In this document: positions 35,361-44,382 of the stretch, in pieces | How the letters are laid out: the number at the start of each line of letters is the position of its first letter | Numbering within the stretch: the first letter of the stretch is position 1 | From: Sporosarcina luteola | Lineage (GTDB): Bacteria > Bacillota > Bacilli > Bacillales_A > Planococcaceae | Direction: 5' to 3' | DNA length: 64,000 bases | Assembly: GCA_014204635.1 (NCBI GenBank) | Contig: JACHLS010000008.1 | Coordinates: 1 to 64,000 of the forward strand | Notes under the pieces: model-generated | The model's database searches: none | The model's input: only the letters and a program-made list of their open reading frames with translations | What the model was told of the DNA's origin: nothing | Translations under genes and position numbers: made by a program

Positions 35361-35407
35361 AATGAAAAAGTCGATTCCATTTTTACAGGAATCGACTTTT
35401 CATTTTT
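35361..35407. terminator. Terminator between carbonic anhydrase and acetyltransferase genes
   Basis: A long inverted repeat, AATGAAAA-GTCGATTCC / GGAATCGACTTTTCATT, with T-runs on both sides; usable by both converging genes. Confidence 0.88.
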
Positions 35408-35439
35408 GATAGGATTTTCCGCAAAACGGCCTTGCCCTT

Positions 35440-35985
35440 TCAATAATCGTCTTCTAGCAATGCGTACATGTAATGATCTTCCCATACGCCGTTAATAAAG
35501 AGCAGTTTGCGCAATAAACCTTCTCTAGTGTATCCCGCATTTTCCAACACTCTGACCGAGCCAGCATTCCGGGGAGAAACAAAAGCTTCCACACGATGCA
35601 GCGAGACCGTTTCAAAAGCGAACTTTGTCACGATTTTAACCGCCTCAGTGGCTAATCCCCTTCCCGTCTCCCTCTCATCAATTGAGTAACCTACAAAACC
35701 GCTTGAAAATGGCAATCTTTTTATACTATAAAGGGATATATGACCGATAAGCCGGCTCGTATCCGAGTCGAATATACCGAAATTGTATTCTCGACGATCC
35801 CTCATCTGATAGAGTGATTCCCGAATCTTGTCACGTTGCACAGACACCGTATAATAACTCTTATCATGACGCGGCTCGAACACTGTCCAGTATTCTTTGT
35901 TTGCAACAAGCAACTCGGTAAAAATACTCGCATCCTCTTCCGTTAATATCCGCAAATAACATGTTTGCCCTTCAAGCAGTATCAA
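35440..35985 (-). CDS. GNAT family N-acetyltransferase (RimJ-like)
   Basis: A 181-residue GNAT acetyltransferase. The acetyl-CoA loop is in DERETGRGLATEAVKI near 103-118, and the C-terminal RVEAFVSPRNAGSVRVLENAGYTREG is typical of the RimJ/RimL group acting on protein N-termini or small amines. Acceptor unknown. Start TTG at 35985, eight bases after AAAGGTG. It begins seven bases after the oligoendopeptidase stop, so the two are likely cotranscribed. Confidence 0.88.
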   Translation of the reverse strand: MILLEGQTCYLRILTEEDASIFTELLVANKEYWTVFEPRHDKSYYTVSVQRDKIRESLYQMRDRREYNFGIFDSDTSRLIGHISLYSIKRLPFSSGFVGYSIDERETGRGLATEAVKIVTKFAFETVSLHRVEAFVSPRNAGSVRVLENAGYTREGLLRKLLFINGVWEDHYMYALLEDDY

Positions 35986-35992
35986 TGGCCAT

Positions 35993-37795
35993 TCACCTTT
36001 CCTCGACAGTTAGTTTTAAAAACTCCTCCACATCGTTAACACACAGCGCTACGCCTTTCGCCCAGAATTCTTGCTTTGTAATATCCTCCCCAAGATGTTT
36101 CATAGCAAGATCTTCAACTGACATGACTGCTGTGTCACGCAACAGTGCGATATACTTCTGTTCAAATCCTTCCCCTTCCGCCAATGCTTTAGCATAAATA
36201 CTTAGCGAGAATAGATAACCGAACGTGTAAGGGAAGTTATAGAACGGTGTTCCTGTTATATAGAAATGAAGCTTGGAAGCCCAAAAATGAGGATGCGTTG
36301 TGTTTAAGGCATCACCATATGCTTCCCGCTGCGCCTCTTCCATTAATTGATTTAACCGGGACGCTGGCACAACACCTGCTTTGCGTTCCTCATAAAATCT
36401 CGTTTCGAATAGGAAACGCGCATGAATATTCATGAAGAAAGCAACACTGCGCTGAATTTTATCCTCGAGCAATGCAATTTTTTCTTCTGTCGTTTCAGCA
36501 GCCTTTACCGAAGCATCCGCCACGATCATTTCCGCAAATGTAGAAGCTGTTTCGGCAACGCCCATTGCATATTGACGATTTAATGGATGGACAGGACGGA
36601 GAGCGTACGAATGGAATGCATGGCCCAATTCGTGTGCTAATGTCGCAACATTCGACATGGAACCGCTATATGTCATGAATATCCGAGATTGCTCAGACAT
36701 TGGCATGCCTGTACAGAAGCCGCCAGGACGTTTATTCGGACGGTCTTCAGCTTCAATCCAGCTATCTTCAAATGCTTGGCGCGCAAATGCTTCCAGTTCA
36801 GGTCCAAATGCACCAAAATGGTTTAGAATGAATTCTGCGCCTTCCTGGTACTCCATTTTCTTTGTTGAGGCAGTCACTGGTGCGTCCAAGTCGAACCAGT
36901 CCATTTTTTCTGTGCCGAGCAACTCAGCTTTTCGGTTCAGGTAGTCCACAAATGGTCCTTTATTCGCGCTGATAGCTCCCCACATTGCATCGAGCGTGTC
37001 TTGGCTCATGCGGTTACGCATCAAAGGTTCCATCAAAACGGAATCCCACCCTCGTTTTTTATACGTGGCAAGACGGAAGCCTGCTAAATGATTCAACGTT
37101 GTCGCAAAGAAATCCTCTTTTTCGGACCAAATATCCTCGAGCGCTTCAAACGAAGACTTTCGGATCGAACGTTCTTCGTGAGAGCTTAGATTGTTTGCCT
37201 GTCCTACAGATAAGATTTTCTCTTCTCCGTCGACTGTCAGCTTAACTTTGATATCGCCGATCAATTGATCGTAAAATTGCCCCCAACCATGATACCCATC
37301 AACACTCAACGCTGTAATAAGACTTTCCTCTTCTTGGGAAAGCTTCAGCTTCACTTCTTCTCTCCACTCCGTAAGGATGAATGTGAAATCTTTCAGTTGT
37401 TCCGTTTTCAGCAATTGCTCCCAAACCGACTCATCAGTTTGCGCAAGTTTTTGTTGCACACTCAGTCCTACCGTTGCAAACCGTGCATTCAAGGACATCC
37501 CTTCTGCTTGGAGAACAAGTGCTTTCTTATCTGTCGTGTCGGCTGCAAGGAAGCATCCGATGACAGCCCCAGCTTGCCTCAAATATACCGTTGTGTCCTT
37601 TACCTCTTCAAGCAGCCGCAGCACTTGATCTGCATCTTCCTTGTCAGTCGGCGTCTGGAAAGACGCAATCCTTTTTTCTAATACACTTATTTTATTCGAT
37701 GCTTCGTCCAAATGCGAGCGAAGTTCTTCAGAATCGCTGCCTCCCTTGAAAAATACATCTAAATCCCATACTTGCGAATATGCTATTTTAGTCAA
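35993..37795 (-). CDS. Oligoendopeptidase F-type metallopeptidase (M3, TIGR02290 type)
   Basis: A 600-residue M3 zinc metallopeptidase cleaving intracellular oligopeptides. The zinc site is HELGHAFH (HExxH) with the third ligand Glu in VAETASTFAE about 25 residues later. The shorter length (about 600) and N-terminal TKIAYSQVWDLDVFF place it with the TIGR02290 clade rather than B. subtilis YjbG. The start is most likely TTG at 37795, eight bases after GGGGG. The ATG at 37846 would add 17 unsupported residues. Confidence 0.92.
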   Translation of the reverse strand: MTKIAYSQVWDLDVFFKGGSDSEELRSHLDEASNKISVLEKRIASFQTPTDKEDADQVLRLLEEVKDTTVYLRQAGAVIGCFLAADTTDKKALVLQAEGMSLNARFATVGLSVQQKLAQTDESVWEQLLKTEQLKDFTFILTEWREEVKLKLSQEEESLITALSVDGYHGWGQFYDQLIGDIKVKLTVDGEEKILSVGQANNLSSHEERSIRKSSFEALEDIWSEKEDFFATTLNHLAGFRLATYKKRGWDSVLMEPLMRNRMSQDTLDAMWGAISANKGPFVDYLNRKAELLGTEKMDWFDLDAPVTASTKKMEYQEGAEFILNHFGAFGPELEAFARQAFEDSWIEAEDRPNKRPGGFCTGMPMSEQSRIFMTYSGSMSNVATLAHELGHAFHSYALRPVHPLNRQYAMGVAETASTFAEMIVADASVKAAETTEEKIALLEDKIQRSVAFFMNIHARFLFETRFYEERKAGVVPASRLNQLMEEAQREAYGDALNTTHPHFWASKLHFYITGTPFYNFPYTFGYLFSLSIYAKALAEGEGFEQKYIALLRDTAVMSVEDLAMKHLGEDITKQEFWAKGVALCVNDVEEFLKLTVEER

Positions 37796-37959
37796 TGTGA
37801 ATTCCCCCATATCATTTAGAAAATTTATGCAACATTCCGCTTTCATTATACCATGAACATTCGGGAATCGAAATAAATGATTTGTTAAGGAATCTTCATA
37901 CTTTCACGAGCACTTCTACCCATTCCTCTGTATACTTAGGAGTAGGAGGATTACGACGT

Positions 37960-38673
37960 ATGGCTAAATCAATTACAATGGCGCTTTCCCTGCTTGCACT
38001 TATCCTGCTGACTATAATAGGGAACTTCATCTCTATCAATGGCAGTACAACAACCGAGATCACCAATCGGATTCCCGTTCTTTTTATCCCTGCTACTTAT
38101 GTTTTTATCATATGGGGCGTCATTTACGGAATGCTCTTTTATTGGATTTATAAAGGATTCTCAGACAAACGCCTTAAAGGCAGAAGAACCATTTTCTTTA
38201 CAGCTGCATGCGCCTCTCAAATTGCTTGGATCCTGTTATGGCATTTTGAACTGTTTAGTTTGGCGCTTCTATCTAAAAGCATCTTGCTCATGCTATTGTT
38301 GCTCCTGTATTTTACCTATCCAAAACGGGAGAACACAGCAGCCGGAAGAATTCCGATCGCCATGTTTTTCGCTTGGGCTTCGTTCGGATGGATAACGAAT
38401 TTTAGTTACTTGCTTATGCTTCATGAATGGAACGGCTGGGGATTGAGTGATCCCTTATGGACTGTCATCTATATGACCGTGGCGACTGCGGGTGCGTTAC
38501 ATTTTATGTATCATCATAAGGATTATGTCTTTAATCTGGTGTTCATTTGGAGTTTCATCGGAATTGCTGTAAAAAATGGCACGGAGGAATTATTCGTTTC
38601 GGCAGCCGCTATTTTCTTGACTGCAGTGCTTGCAGCAAGCTTCTTGTTTGTCAGAGAGATGAAAAGGGAATAA
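37960..38673 (+). CDS. Tryptophan-rich sensory protein-like (TspO/MBR-related) membrane protein
   Basis: A 237-residue membrane protein with about seven helices. The segment around residues 30-55 (FIPATYVFIIWGVIYGML) resembles the longer TspO/MBR-like tryptophan-rich sensory proteins of Bacilli. W occurs in several helices (WILLWHF, WASFGWITNF, WNGWGL). Ligand and role are unknown; classic TspO has five helices and about 160 residues, so this is a relative rather than TspO itself. Start ATG at 37960 follows GGAGG; the upstream ATG at 37882 lacks one. Confidence 0.68.
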   Translation: MAKSITMALSLLALILLTIIGNFISINGSTTTEITNRIPVLFIPATYVFIIWGVIYGMLFYWIYKGFSDKRLKGRRTIFFTAACASQIAWILLWHFELFSLALLSKSILLMLLLLLYFTYPKRENTAAGRIPIAMFFAWASFGWITNFSYLLMLHEWNGWGLSDPLWTVIYMTVATAGALHFMYHHKDYVFNLVFIWSFIGIAVKNGTEELFVSAAAIFLTAVLAASFLFVREMKRE

Positions 38674-38712
38674 AAATGCCACTCTTCCATTGCAGAAGAG
38701 CGGCATTTTTTC
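38671..38712. terminator. Bidirectional terminator between the TspO-like gene and thiT
   Basis: The 16-bp arms AAAAATGCCACTCTTC / GAAGAGCGGCATTTTT pair with one mismatch and carry T-runs in both directions. Confidence 0.9.
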
Positions 38713-39269
38713 TATGTGCGTTGTATGAGGCGCGGTGCAGTTGTGAACAATAGTACAGCAACGATCGCGCAAATAATGATGGATGGGATCATATACGATC
38801 CGTTATATACGAGTGAATATATCCAAACGGGCTGGTCACCGGCATATTCCGCAAAAAATACCATTCCACCAATAAAATGGATTACATATCGCAATACGCC
38901 GCCAATAACGGTTCCAACAACGATGGCCGCTGCCATGGAGCCTTTATCATTGGAACTCTTTGCTCTTAGCAACCAGCTTAAAGTAACCGCCGCCAGTCCG
39001 ACTAACGTATAGGCAACAAAATAATCCAATGCAGCTTGGTAGGCGTTTAGCACATAACCTCCAATGATGAGCTGCAACAATCCCGAAAGGAATCCGGTCA
39101 ACAGACCGCCAGCGATCCCCCAGCGGAATGCCATCAGGATAATAGGCAGCATGGATAAGGTGATTGATCCACCTTGGGGCAGTTTAAATAATGTGATATT
39201 GTCCAGAACAAATGACAAAGCCCCTAAAATTGCAACTTCCAACAACAACTGTAGACGTTTACGATCCAA
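38712..39269 (-). CDS. thiT: Thiamine ECF transporter substrate-binding subunit ThiT
   Basis: A 185-residue, six-helix S component of the energy-coupling-factor transporter for thiamine. The family segments GALSFVLDNITLFKLPQGGSITLSMLP and the aromatic-rich C-terminal helices agree with ThiT/YuaJ. The energising module EcfAA'T is not in this window. The true start appears to be TTG at 39269 behind GGAGGAGGAG. Longer ORF versions run back into the riboswitch terminator. A TPP riboswitch upstream confirms the substrate. Confidence 0.93.
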   Translation of the reverse strand: MDRKRLQLLLEVAILGALSFVLDNITLFKLPQGGSITLSMLPIILMAFRWGIAGGLLTGFLSGLLQLIIGGYVLNAYQAALDYFVAYTLVGLAAVTLSWLLRAKSSNDKGSMAAAIVVGTVIGGVLRYVIHFIGGMVFFAEYAGDQPVWIYSLVYNGSYMIPSIIICAIVAVLLFTTAPRLIQRT

Positions 39270-39310
39270 TCTACTTCTCCTCCTCCTAGTTTTGGAGGGA
39301 TACGGGTAGA

Positions 39311-39345
39311 CAAAAAAAGACATCCCGGATAGAACCGAGACATCT
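39311..39345 (-). terminator. Riboswitch-controlled terminator of thiT
   Basis: On the minus strand AGATGTCTCGG and CCGGGATGTCT pair (three G-U pairs) and are followed by seven T. It lies between the TPP aptamer and the thiT ribosome-binding site, so it is the likely expression platform. Confidence 0.82.
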
Positions 39346-39360
39346 ATAGTGTCAGCTTCC

Positions 39361-39450
39361 ATCCACATCCCTACGCAAGTATGAACTTACAGGTTCGAAG
39401 GGTCAGGACAAAATGTCCACTCTCAGCCAAACGGCCCCCCTTGTGGTCTT
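39361..39450 (-). promoter_or_regulatory. TPP (THI-box) riboswitch
   Basis: The minus strand shows the thi-box landmarks in order: GGGGGGCC, GGCTGAGAG, GACCCTTCGAACCTG, then CTTGCGTAGGGATG. Thiamine pyrophosphate binding should favour the following terminator and switch thiT off. Confidence 0.95.
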
Positions 39451-39470
39451 GTAATTCAATTGTCGATAAC

Positions 39471-39499
39471 ATTGTATATGATAAATGACTTATTAACAA
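39471..39499 (-). promoter_or_regulatory. Promoter of the thiT transcript
   Basis: TTGTTA (39494-39499) and TACAAT (39471-39476) are 17 bp apart on the minus strand and lie about 20 bp before the aptamer. Confidence 0.6.
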
Positions 39500-39553
39500 G
39501 ATGATTAGAAGAAGCGTTTATACTCCCACTCTTCTGTTAACGGAGGTATTTCC

Positions 39554-39895
39554 ATGGATAATAATAAAATTCTTTCAGCGCTCTGCTATTTCAGTATTTT
39601 TTTCTCTCCCCTTTTGCTGCCGGTCATCGTCTATTTTGTCACGGGAGATCACGAAGTGAAAACGCATGCCAAACGTTCTTTGATCTCCCATCTGGCACCT
39701 GTTGTCGTCTTAGTCGCTGGATTCGTCATCCTGTCTTTTTCCCTTGTATCCTTTGAAAATCGAATGTCGAGCTTGATAACAGGCCAGTTTGATTTCTGGA
39801 GCTTGGTTCCTTTTCTGTTCCTTGCTGTTTACGGCATTTTATCGCTCGTCATTATCGTTTGGAATGTCTACCAAGGGGTAAAGGTGCTGAGATGA
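39554..39895 (+). CDS. DUF4870 family membrane protein
   Basis: A 113-residue protein with three membrane helices (about 8-28, 45-67, 82-108) and the DUF4870 signature KILSALCYFSIFF and HAKRSLISH. Function unknown. Start ATG at 39554 follows CGGAGG. It is followed by mapB after about 105 bp on the same strand. Confidence 0.85.
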   Translation: MDNNKILSALCYFSIFFSPLLLPVIVYFVTGDHEVKTHAKRSLISHLAPVVVLVAGFVILSFSLVSFENRMSSLITGQFDFWSLVPFLFLAVYGILSLVIIVWNVYQGVKVLR

Positions 39896-39977
39896 GAACG
39901 CTTCTGTTGCATACAATAAAAGAAGCATCATCGCTTTGCGAATTCCGTTCGTATGATATAGTATTGGATGGAAGTAA

Positions 39978-40748
<771 letters not shown>

Positions 40749-40756
40749 GGAATTAG

Positions 40757-40786
40757 AAAAAGACCGACACCTCTCGGTCTTTTTTA
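40757..40786 (+). terminator. Terminator after mapB
   Basis: The 9-bp stem AAAGACCGA / TCGGTCTTT with a 6-base loop is followed by a T-rich tail. Confidence 0.88.
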
Positions 40787-40820
40787 TTTTGTGCATGGAG
40801 TTGAGTGTATTCTCAGTTAT

Positions 40821-41195
40821 TCGTGCGGTTAGGGAAAACATACGAGCGGTTGGCGAGGATATATGAGAGGTTTGAAACTACTTACGAGCGGTCTTTTGAA
40901 TAATCGAGCGGTATGGGAAATATACGAGCGGTATGGGAAATATACGAGCGGTTGTCCAACGTAATCGAGAGGTATTATGAATATACGAGCGGTCGTCTAA
41001 CTTAATTGAGCGGTTCAAAAATATACAAGTTCTCCCCAGTTTAAACGAGCACTTTTTCAAATATACGAGTACTCCACCGACTTAATCGAGCACTTATTCA
41101 GGTATACGAGCAATCCACCAGCTTAATCGAGCACTTAACCAAATATACGAGCACTCCTCTAGATATAAGGGCACTCCCCCACTAATCGTGCAAGA
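40821..41195. repeat. Phased degenerate repeat array B (TACGAGCGGT/ATCGAGCACT core, 20-21 bp period)
   Basis: About nineteen units related to YACGAGCGGT begin at 40821, 40841, 40862, 40883, 40903, 40923, 40943, 40964, 40984, 41005, 41024, 41044, 41064, 41085, 41105, 41126, 41146, 41166 and 41185. Steps are 19-21 bp, mean about 20.2. In much of the array units beginning TAC alternate with units beginning ATC, a 41-bp higher-order repeat. The core drifts from GAGCGGT on the left to GAGCACT on the right. The array lies between two converging terminators and replaces any gene over about 460 bp. Confidence 0.85.
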
Positions 41196-41248
41196 CCAGC
41201 AATCCACCAACTTAAAAGAACCATCCAATTCCCCAATTCATTCCAACC

Positions 41249-41274
41249 AAAAAGGAGACCTTCTCAGGCCTCCT
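41249..41274 (-). terminator. Terminator after the helicase gene
   Basis: On the minus strand AGGAGGCC and GGTCTCCT pair (one G-U) around a 6-base loop, followed by TTTTTGG. It lies about 10 bp after the stop codon. Confidence 0.8.
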
Positions 41275-41283
41275 GTTTCCTGC

Positions 41284-42468
41284 TTATTTTCGATTTTTCT
41301 TGCCTTGTGCTTTTCCGGGATTTGTTTTTTGGCTGGATGGCTGGGCTTTTGTTTTTGCGTTTCCTTCCATCAGCTTTCCTTGATACCAGATTTTTTGAAC
41401 CGGCTTGAATTCCTTGGTGAGTTTACGATAGTCCTTTTCTTCGGCATAGGATAGCAAGGTGAGGACTTCTCCGTCTTGTCCGGCGCGGCCTGTACGGCCC
41501 GATCGGTGCAAATATTGCTCGATTGTATGCGGCACGTCGACGTGGATGACGTGTGTCAGCCCATCAATGTCCAATCCCCTGGCAGCCAGGTCTGTGGCGA
41601 TAAGAATGTGGATTTTCCCTTTTCGGAACTGTTCCAATGTTTCCTGCCGTTCAAATTTGCGCATATCCGAGTATAATACCGCAATGGGGGCTTCATTATA
41701 TTGCAGCTTGATTTCCTTCATGCGGAGTTGGTCTACGTTGTTCATAAAGGCCAGCGCATGAATCCCCTCAAGATGCGATAGCCCGCGTAGCAAGTCTGTT
41801 TTGTCACGGGCATCTGTTTTGATGAAGGAGTGGACGACATTCCCTGTCAGCGGCATATCCTGAATCGATACTTGCAAACGGATTGGATCATCCATCAGTT
41901 TTTTTGCTACGATTTCAATCTCATCCGTAATAGTTGCAGAAACAACAATGACTTGCCGTTTCGGACTGGAAGCTTCGATGAGGTTTTTGACCATTACCCG
42001 GTAATCTCTTGAAAGCAGTTGGTCCCCTTCGTCTAGCACAATGTATTCAATATCGCTCATCTTTAAGCGTTTGGCTTTCACTAGCTCGACGAGGCGGCCT
42101 GGTGTTCCAACAACAATTGTCGGCTTCTTTTTCAACCGTTCAATCTGGCGCTGTATGTTCGCCCCGCCAATCAATTGCGTCACAGTCATATCGGTTCCTT
42201 CTACCCAATCTCGTATAACATTGACAATTTGAATGGCCAGTTCCTGAGAGGGTGCCATGATGAGAGCTTGCGTCCGTTGTTTCGAGCCGTCCACTTGCTG
42301 CAAAATCGGCAGTACGTACGCGAGTGTCTTACCGGTTCCTGTCGGCGATTCGGCAACAATATCTTTTCCGGCCAACATTTCAGGTATCATCTGATTTTGG
42401 ATGGGCGTCGCCTCCGCAAAATTCCATTTTCTTTTGATTTCTTCGTCCATCCTATCTAAAAAGGACAT
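41284..42468 (-). CDS. DEAD-box-type ATP-dependent RNA helicase (YfmL-like)
   Basis: A 394-residue RNA helicase core. Motif I is SPTGTGKT, the Q-motif lies near TPIQNQMIP, motif III is SAT, motif V ATDLAARGLD and motif VI HRSGRTGRAG. Motif II reads DEGD rather than DEAD. A short basic C-terminal tail (KKNRK) may aid RNA binding. Size and region suggest B. subtilis YfmL, which acts in ribosome assembly, but this is not certain. The ATG at 42468 is preferred over one two codons upstream for spacing. Confidence 0.9.
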   Translation of the reverse strand: MSFLDRMDEEIKRKWNFAEATPIQNQMIPEMLAGKDIVAESPTGTGKTLAYVLPILQQVDGSKQRTQALIMAPSQELAIQIVNVIRDWVEGTDMTVTQLIGGANIQRQIERLKKKPTIVVGTPGRLVELVKAKRLKMSDIEYIVLDEGDQLLSRDYRVMVKNLIEASSPKRQVIVVSATITDEIEIVAKKLMDDPIRLQVSIQDMPLTGNVVHSFIKTDARDKTDLLRGLSHLEGIHALAFMNNVDQLRMKEIKLQYNEAPIAVLYSDMRKFERQETLEQFRKGKIHILIATDLAARGLDIDGLTHVIHVDVPHTIEQYLHRSGRTGRAGQDGEVLTLLSYAEEKDYRKLTKEFKPVQKIWYQGKLMEGNAKTKAQPSSQKTNPGKAQGKKNRK

Positions 42469-42542
42469 GTGCATCCCCGCTTTCCAATATTCCTCTTAGT
42501 TAATAATGGACTTGATTTGATTTCATTTCAACTACTTTCCGT

Positions 42543-44015
42543 TCAAGTGCCCGCTTTTATCCCACTTGGCCTTTTTCTTCCCTGAACCTTTTGCTCATAG
42601 GCATAGGCGTAGCCGATCAACTCGTATTCAGAAAAGGCGGGTCCGCAAAATGTGATGCAGAACGGCTCTCCTTTTTCAGTGAAGGAAGAAGGTACTGTAA
42701 TAGCGGGATAACCAGCCGCCGCACTGAAACTGCATCCATGATCCTGCGGGAGAATGAGGACGTCAATTTCGTTATCCGCTAATGCTTTGTCCAATGCAGT
42801 CTCTTTTGCCAAATGCCGATTACGTAAAAGTGCTTCCAAGTAAGCCGGCTCAGTGAGCGTTCCGCTTGTCCGGTCTACTTTTTCCAGCATCACCTGACCG
42901 AAACGAAGTGTCTCGTCCGGGTGACTTGCATTGTATTCAATAATATCGCTCAATGATCGAATTTTATTCGTTGGCGGTGTTTGGGCTAAATATTCGTTGA
43001 GGGCAGACTTAAACTCATAGAGCAGGACATCGTAACCCAAATCATCTTCCATCGCTCCTAGATCAATATCGTCTTTAATATAAGCACCTGCCTGTCTCAT
43101 TTGTTCCAGTGCCTGATTGAATAAATCGGTTTGCTCTGAAGAAATTTCGCGTTCAAAAATTTTACGCGGAATTCCAATGCGAACGCCTTTCAACGCATCT
43201 TTTCGTAAAGCGGACAGCCAGTCCAGCTGTTGGAAGCGCCCTGCCTTTTTCGTAATCGGATCTGCTTCATCATAGCCGGCCAGGATGCTAAACGTAATGG
43301 CGGCATCCTCGACAGTCCTGGCCATCGGTCCAGCAGTATCCTGCGTGAACGACAATGGTATTATGCCAGAGCGGCTGATCATTCCTACAGTCGGCTTTAG
43401 CCCGACTAATGCATTTTGTGCAGACGGATTAATAATCGACCCAGACGTCTCCGTGCCAATTGCAACCGCAGCCATATTTTCAGCGATGGCCACAGCTGAA
43501 CCGGAACTGGAACCGCCCACATCAAACGGGCCGTATGGATTGACCACTTGTCCGCCCCGAGAGCTCCACCCGTTCGTCATACGGTCCGACATAAAATTTG
43601 CCCACTCGGTCATATTCGTCTTGCCTAGAATGACGGCTCCCGCTTGACGAAGCTTATATACTAAAAACGCATCCTCGGCCGCGTAAAAATCTTGCATAGC
43701 CAAGGATCCGCAGCTTGTGTGCATTCCATCTGCCGTATTCATATTATCTTTCAATAAAACAGGGATCCCATGAAGCAGGGAGCGTGGTCCACTCTCTTTC
43801 CTTTCTTCATCCAGCGCACATGCTGTTTGCAACGCTTGGGGATTGATCTCCAATACAGCATGCAGTTCTTCGTTTTTTCTGTGTATGGCATCCAAGTAAA
43901 GCAGTGTCAATTCTTCTGATGTCAATTGCCCGTCGTCCATTTTATTTTGCATTTCCCGAATGGTCGCTTCTTCGAGCCATGTCTTGCTAAGCTTTTGCAA
44001 CCTTACGTTTAACAT
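42543..44015 (-). CDS. Amidase-signature family protein
   Basis: A 490-residue amidase-signature hydrolase. The Ser-cisSer-Lys triad is visible: Lys in VLLKDNMNT, the first Ser in GGSSSGSAVA and the nucleophile Ser in GTETSGSI. The substrate is unknown. It resembles stand-alone amidases rather than GatA, since gatB and gatC are absent nearby. Start ATG at 44015; GGGTGAAGGA precedes it at slightly tight spacing. The FbpA-like small gene ends 20 bp upstream on the same strand. Confidence 0.87.
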   Translation of the reverse strand: MLNVRLQKLSKTWLEEATIREMQNKMDDGQLTSEELTLLYLDAIHRKNEELHAVLEINPQALQTACALDEERKESGPRSLLHGIPVLLKDNMNTADGMHTSCGSLAMQDFYAAEDAFLVYKLRQAGAVILGKTNMTEWANFMSDRMTNGWSSRGGQVVNPYGPFDVGGSSSGSAVAIAENMAAVAIGTETSGSIINPSAQNALVGLKPTVGMISRSGIIPLSFTQDTAGPMARTVEDAAITFSILAGYDEADPITKKAGRFQQLDWLSALRKDALKGVRIGIPRKIFEREISSEQTDLFNQALEQMRQAGAYIKDDIDLGAMEDDLGYDVLLYEFKSALNEYLAQTPPTNKIRSLSDIIEYNASHPDETLRFGQVMLEKVDRTSGTLTEPAYLEALLRNRHLAKETALDKALADNEIDVLILPQDHGCSFSAAAGYPAITVPSSFTEKGEPFCITFCGPAFSEYELIGYAYAYEQKVQGRKRPSGIKAGT

Positions 44016-44035
44016 TCCTTCACCCGGCCCCTCGT

Positions 44036-44191
44036 TTAATTGTTTACTTTCTTCATATATTGTTTCATTAACTCGTATAAGGATAATTCATATAATTGCT
44101 TGCCATTCACTTTAAATATTCCATTATCGACTAATGTATCAATTATTTTATCACGTTTCCTATCAAATTGAATGTCTTCTATCTTTCTCAT
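44036..44191 (-). CDS. FbpA-like small basic protein
   Basis: A 51-residue basic protein with AGGAGG nine bases before its ATG. The pattern RKRDKIIDTLVDNGIFKVNGKQLYELSLYEL resembles the Fur-regulated basic protein A family, in which B. subtilis FbpA helps the FsrA small RNA carry out iron sparing. No convincing Fur box was found upstream; only a degenerate TGAAAATAATATCA lies about 110 bp before the start. The amidase gene follows 20 bp downstream. The assignment is from the small conserved pattern only. Confidence 0.6.
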   Translation of the reverse strand: MRKIEDIQFDRKRDKIIDTLVDNGIFKVNGKQLYELSLYELMKQYMKKVNN

Positions 44192-44309
44192 CTTACGTTT
44201 TCCTCCTAACAAATCTGCCCTTATGCAATTCCTCGTTTACTATACTTGTAAACCTTTTCAATGCTTCATAGAAAAGAAAGAATTGATATTATTTTCATAC
44301 AAAATCTCT

Positions 44310-44335
44310 TCAACTTTAGGTAAATAGTCCGATAT
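44310..44335 (+). promoter_or_regulatory. Sigma-D-like promoter of the chemoreceptor gene
   Basis: TCAA (44310-44313), 14 bp, TCCGATAT (44328-44335) resembles TAAA-N14-16-GCCGATAT, with one mismatch in each box. It lies about 48 bp before the start of a chemotaxis receptor, a typical sigma-D target. Confidence 0.6.
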
Positions 44336-44382
44336 ATATGGTATAGATCAAAATATTTACGATTCAGGAAGGAGTTGGAGAA

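Noticed and set aside
35440..37795. Phage or genomic island signs in the middle of the window
   Set aside because: No integrase, phage structural gene, tRNA-attached repeat or restriction/defence gene was found. Genes are ordinary core Bacillales functions with consistent codon use.
40801..41215. CRISPR array at 40.8 kb
   Set aside because: Repeat cores are about 10 bp and degenerate, the gaps are about 10 bp, and no cas genes are present. The period of 20-21 bp does not fit CRISPR.
44280..44310. Fur box upstream of the FbpA-like gene
   Set aside because: TGAAAATAATATCA lacks one base of the 7-1-7 spacing and is much weaker than the boxes at pfeT.
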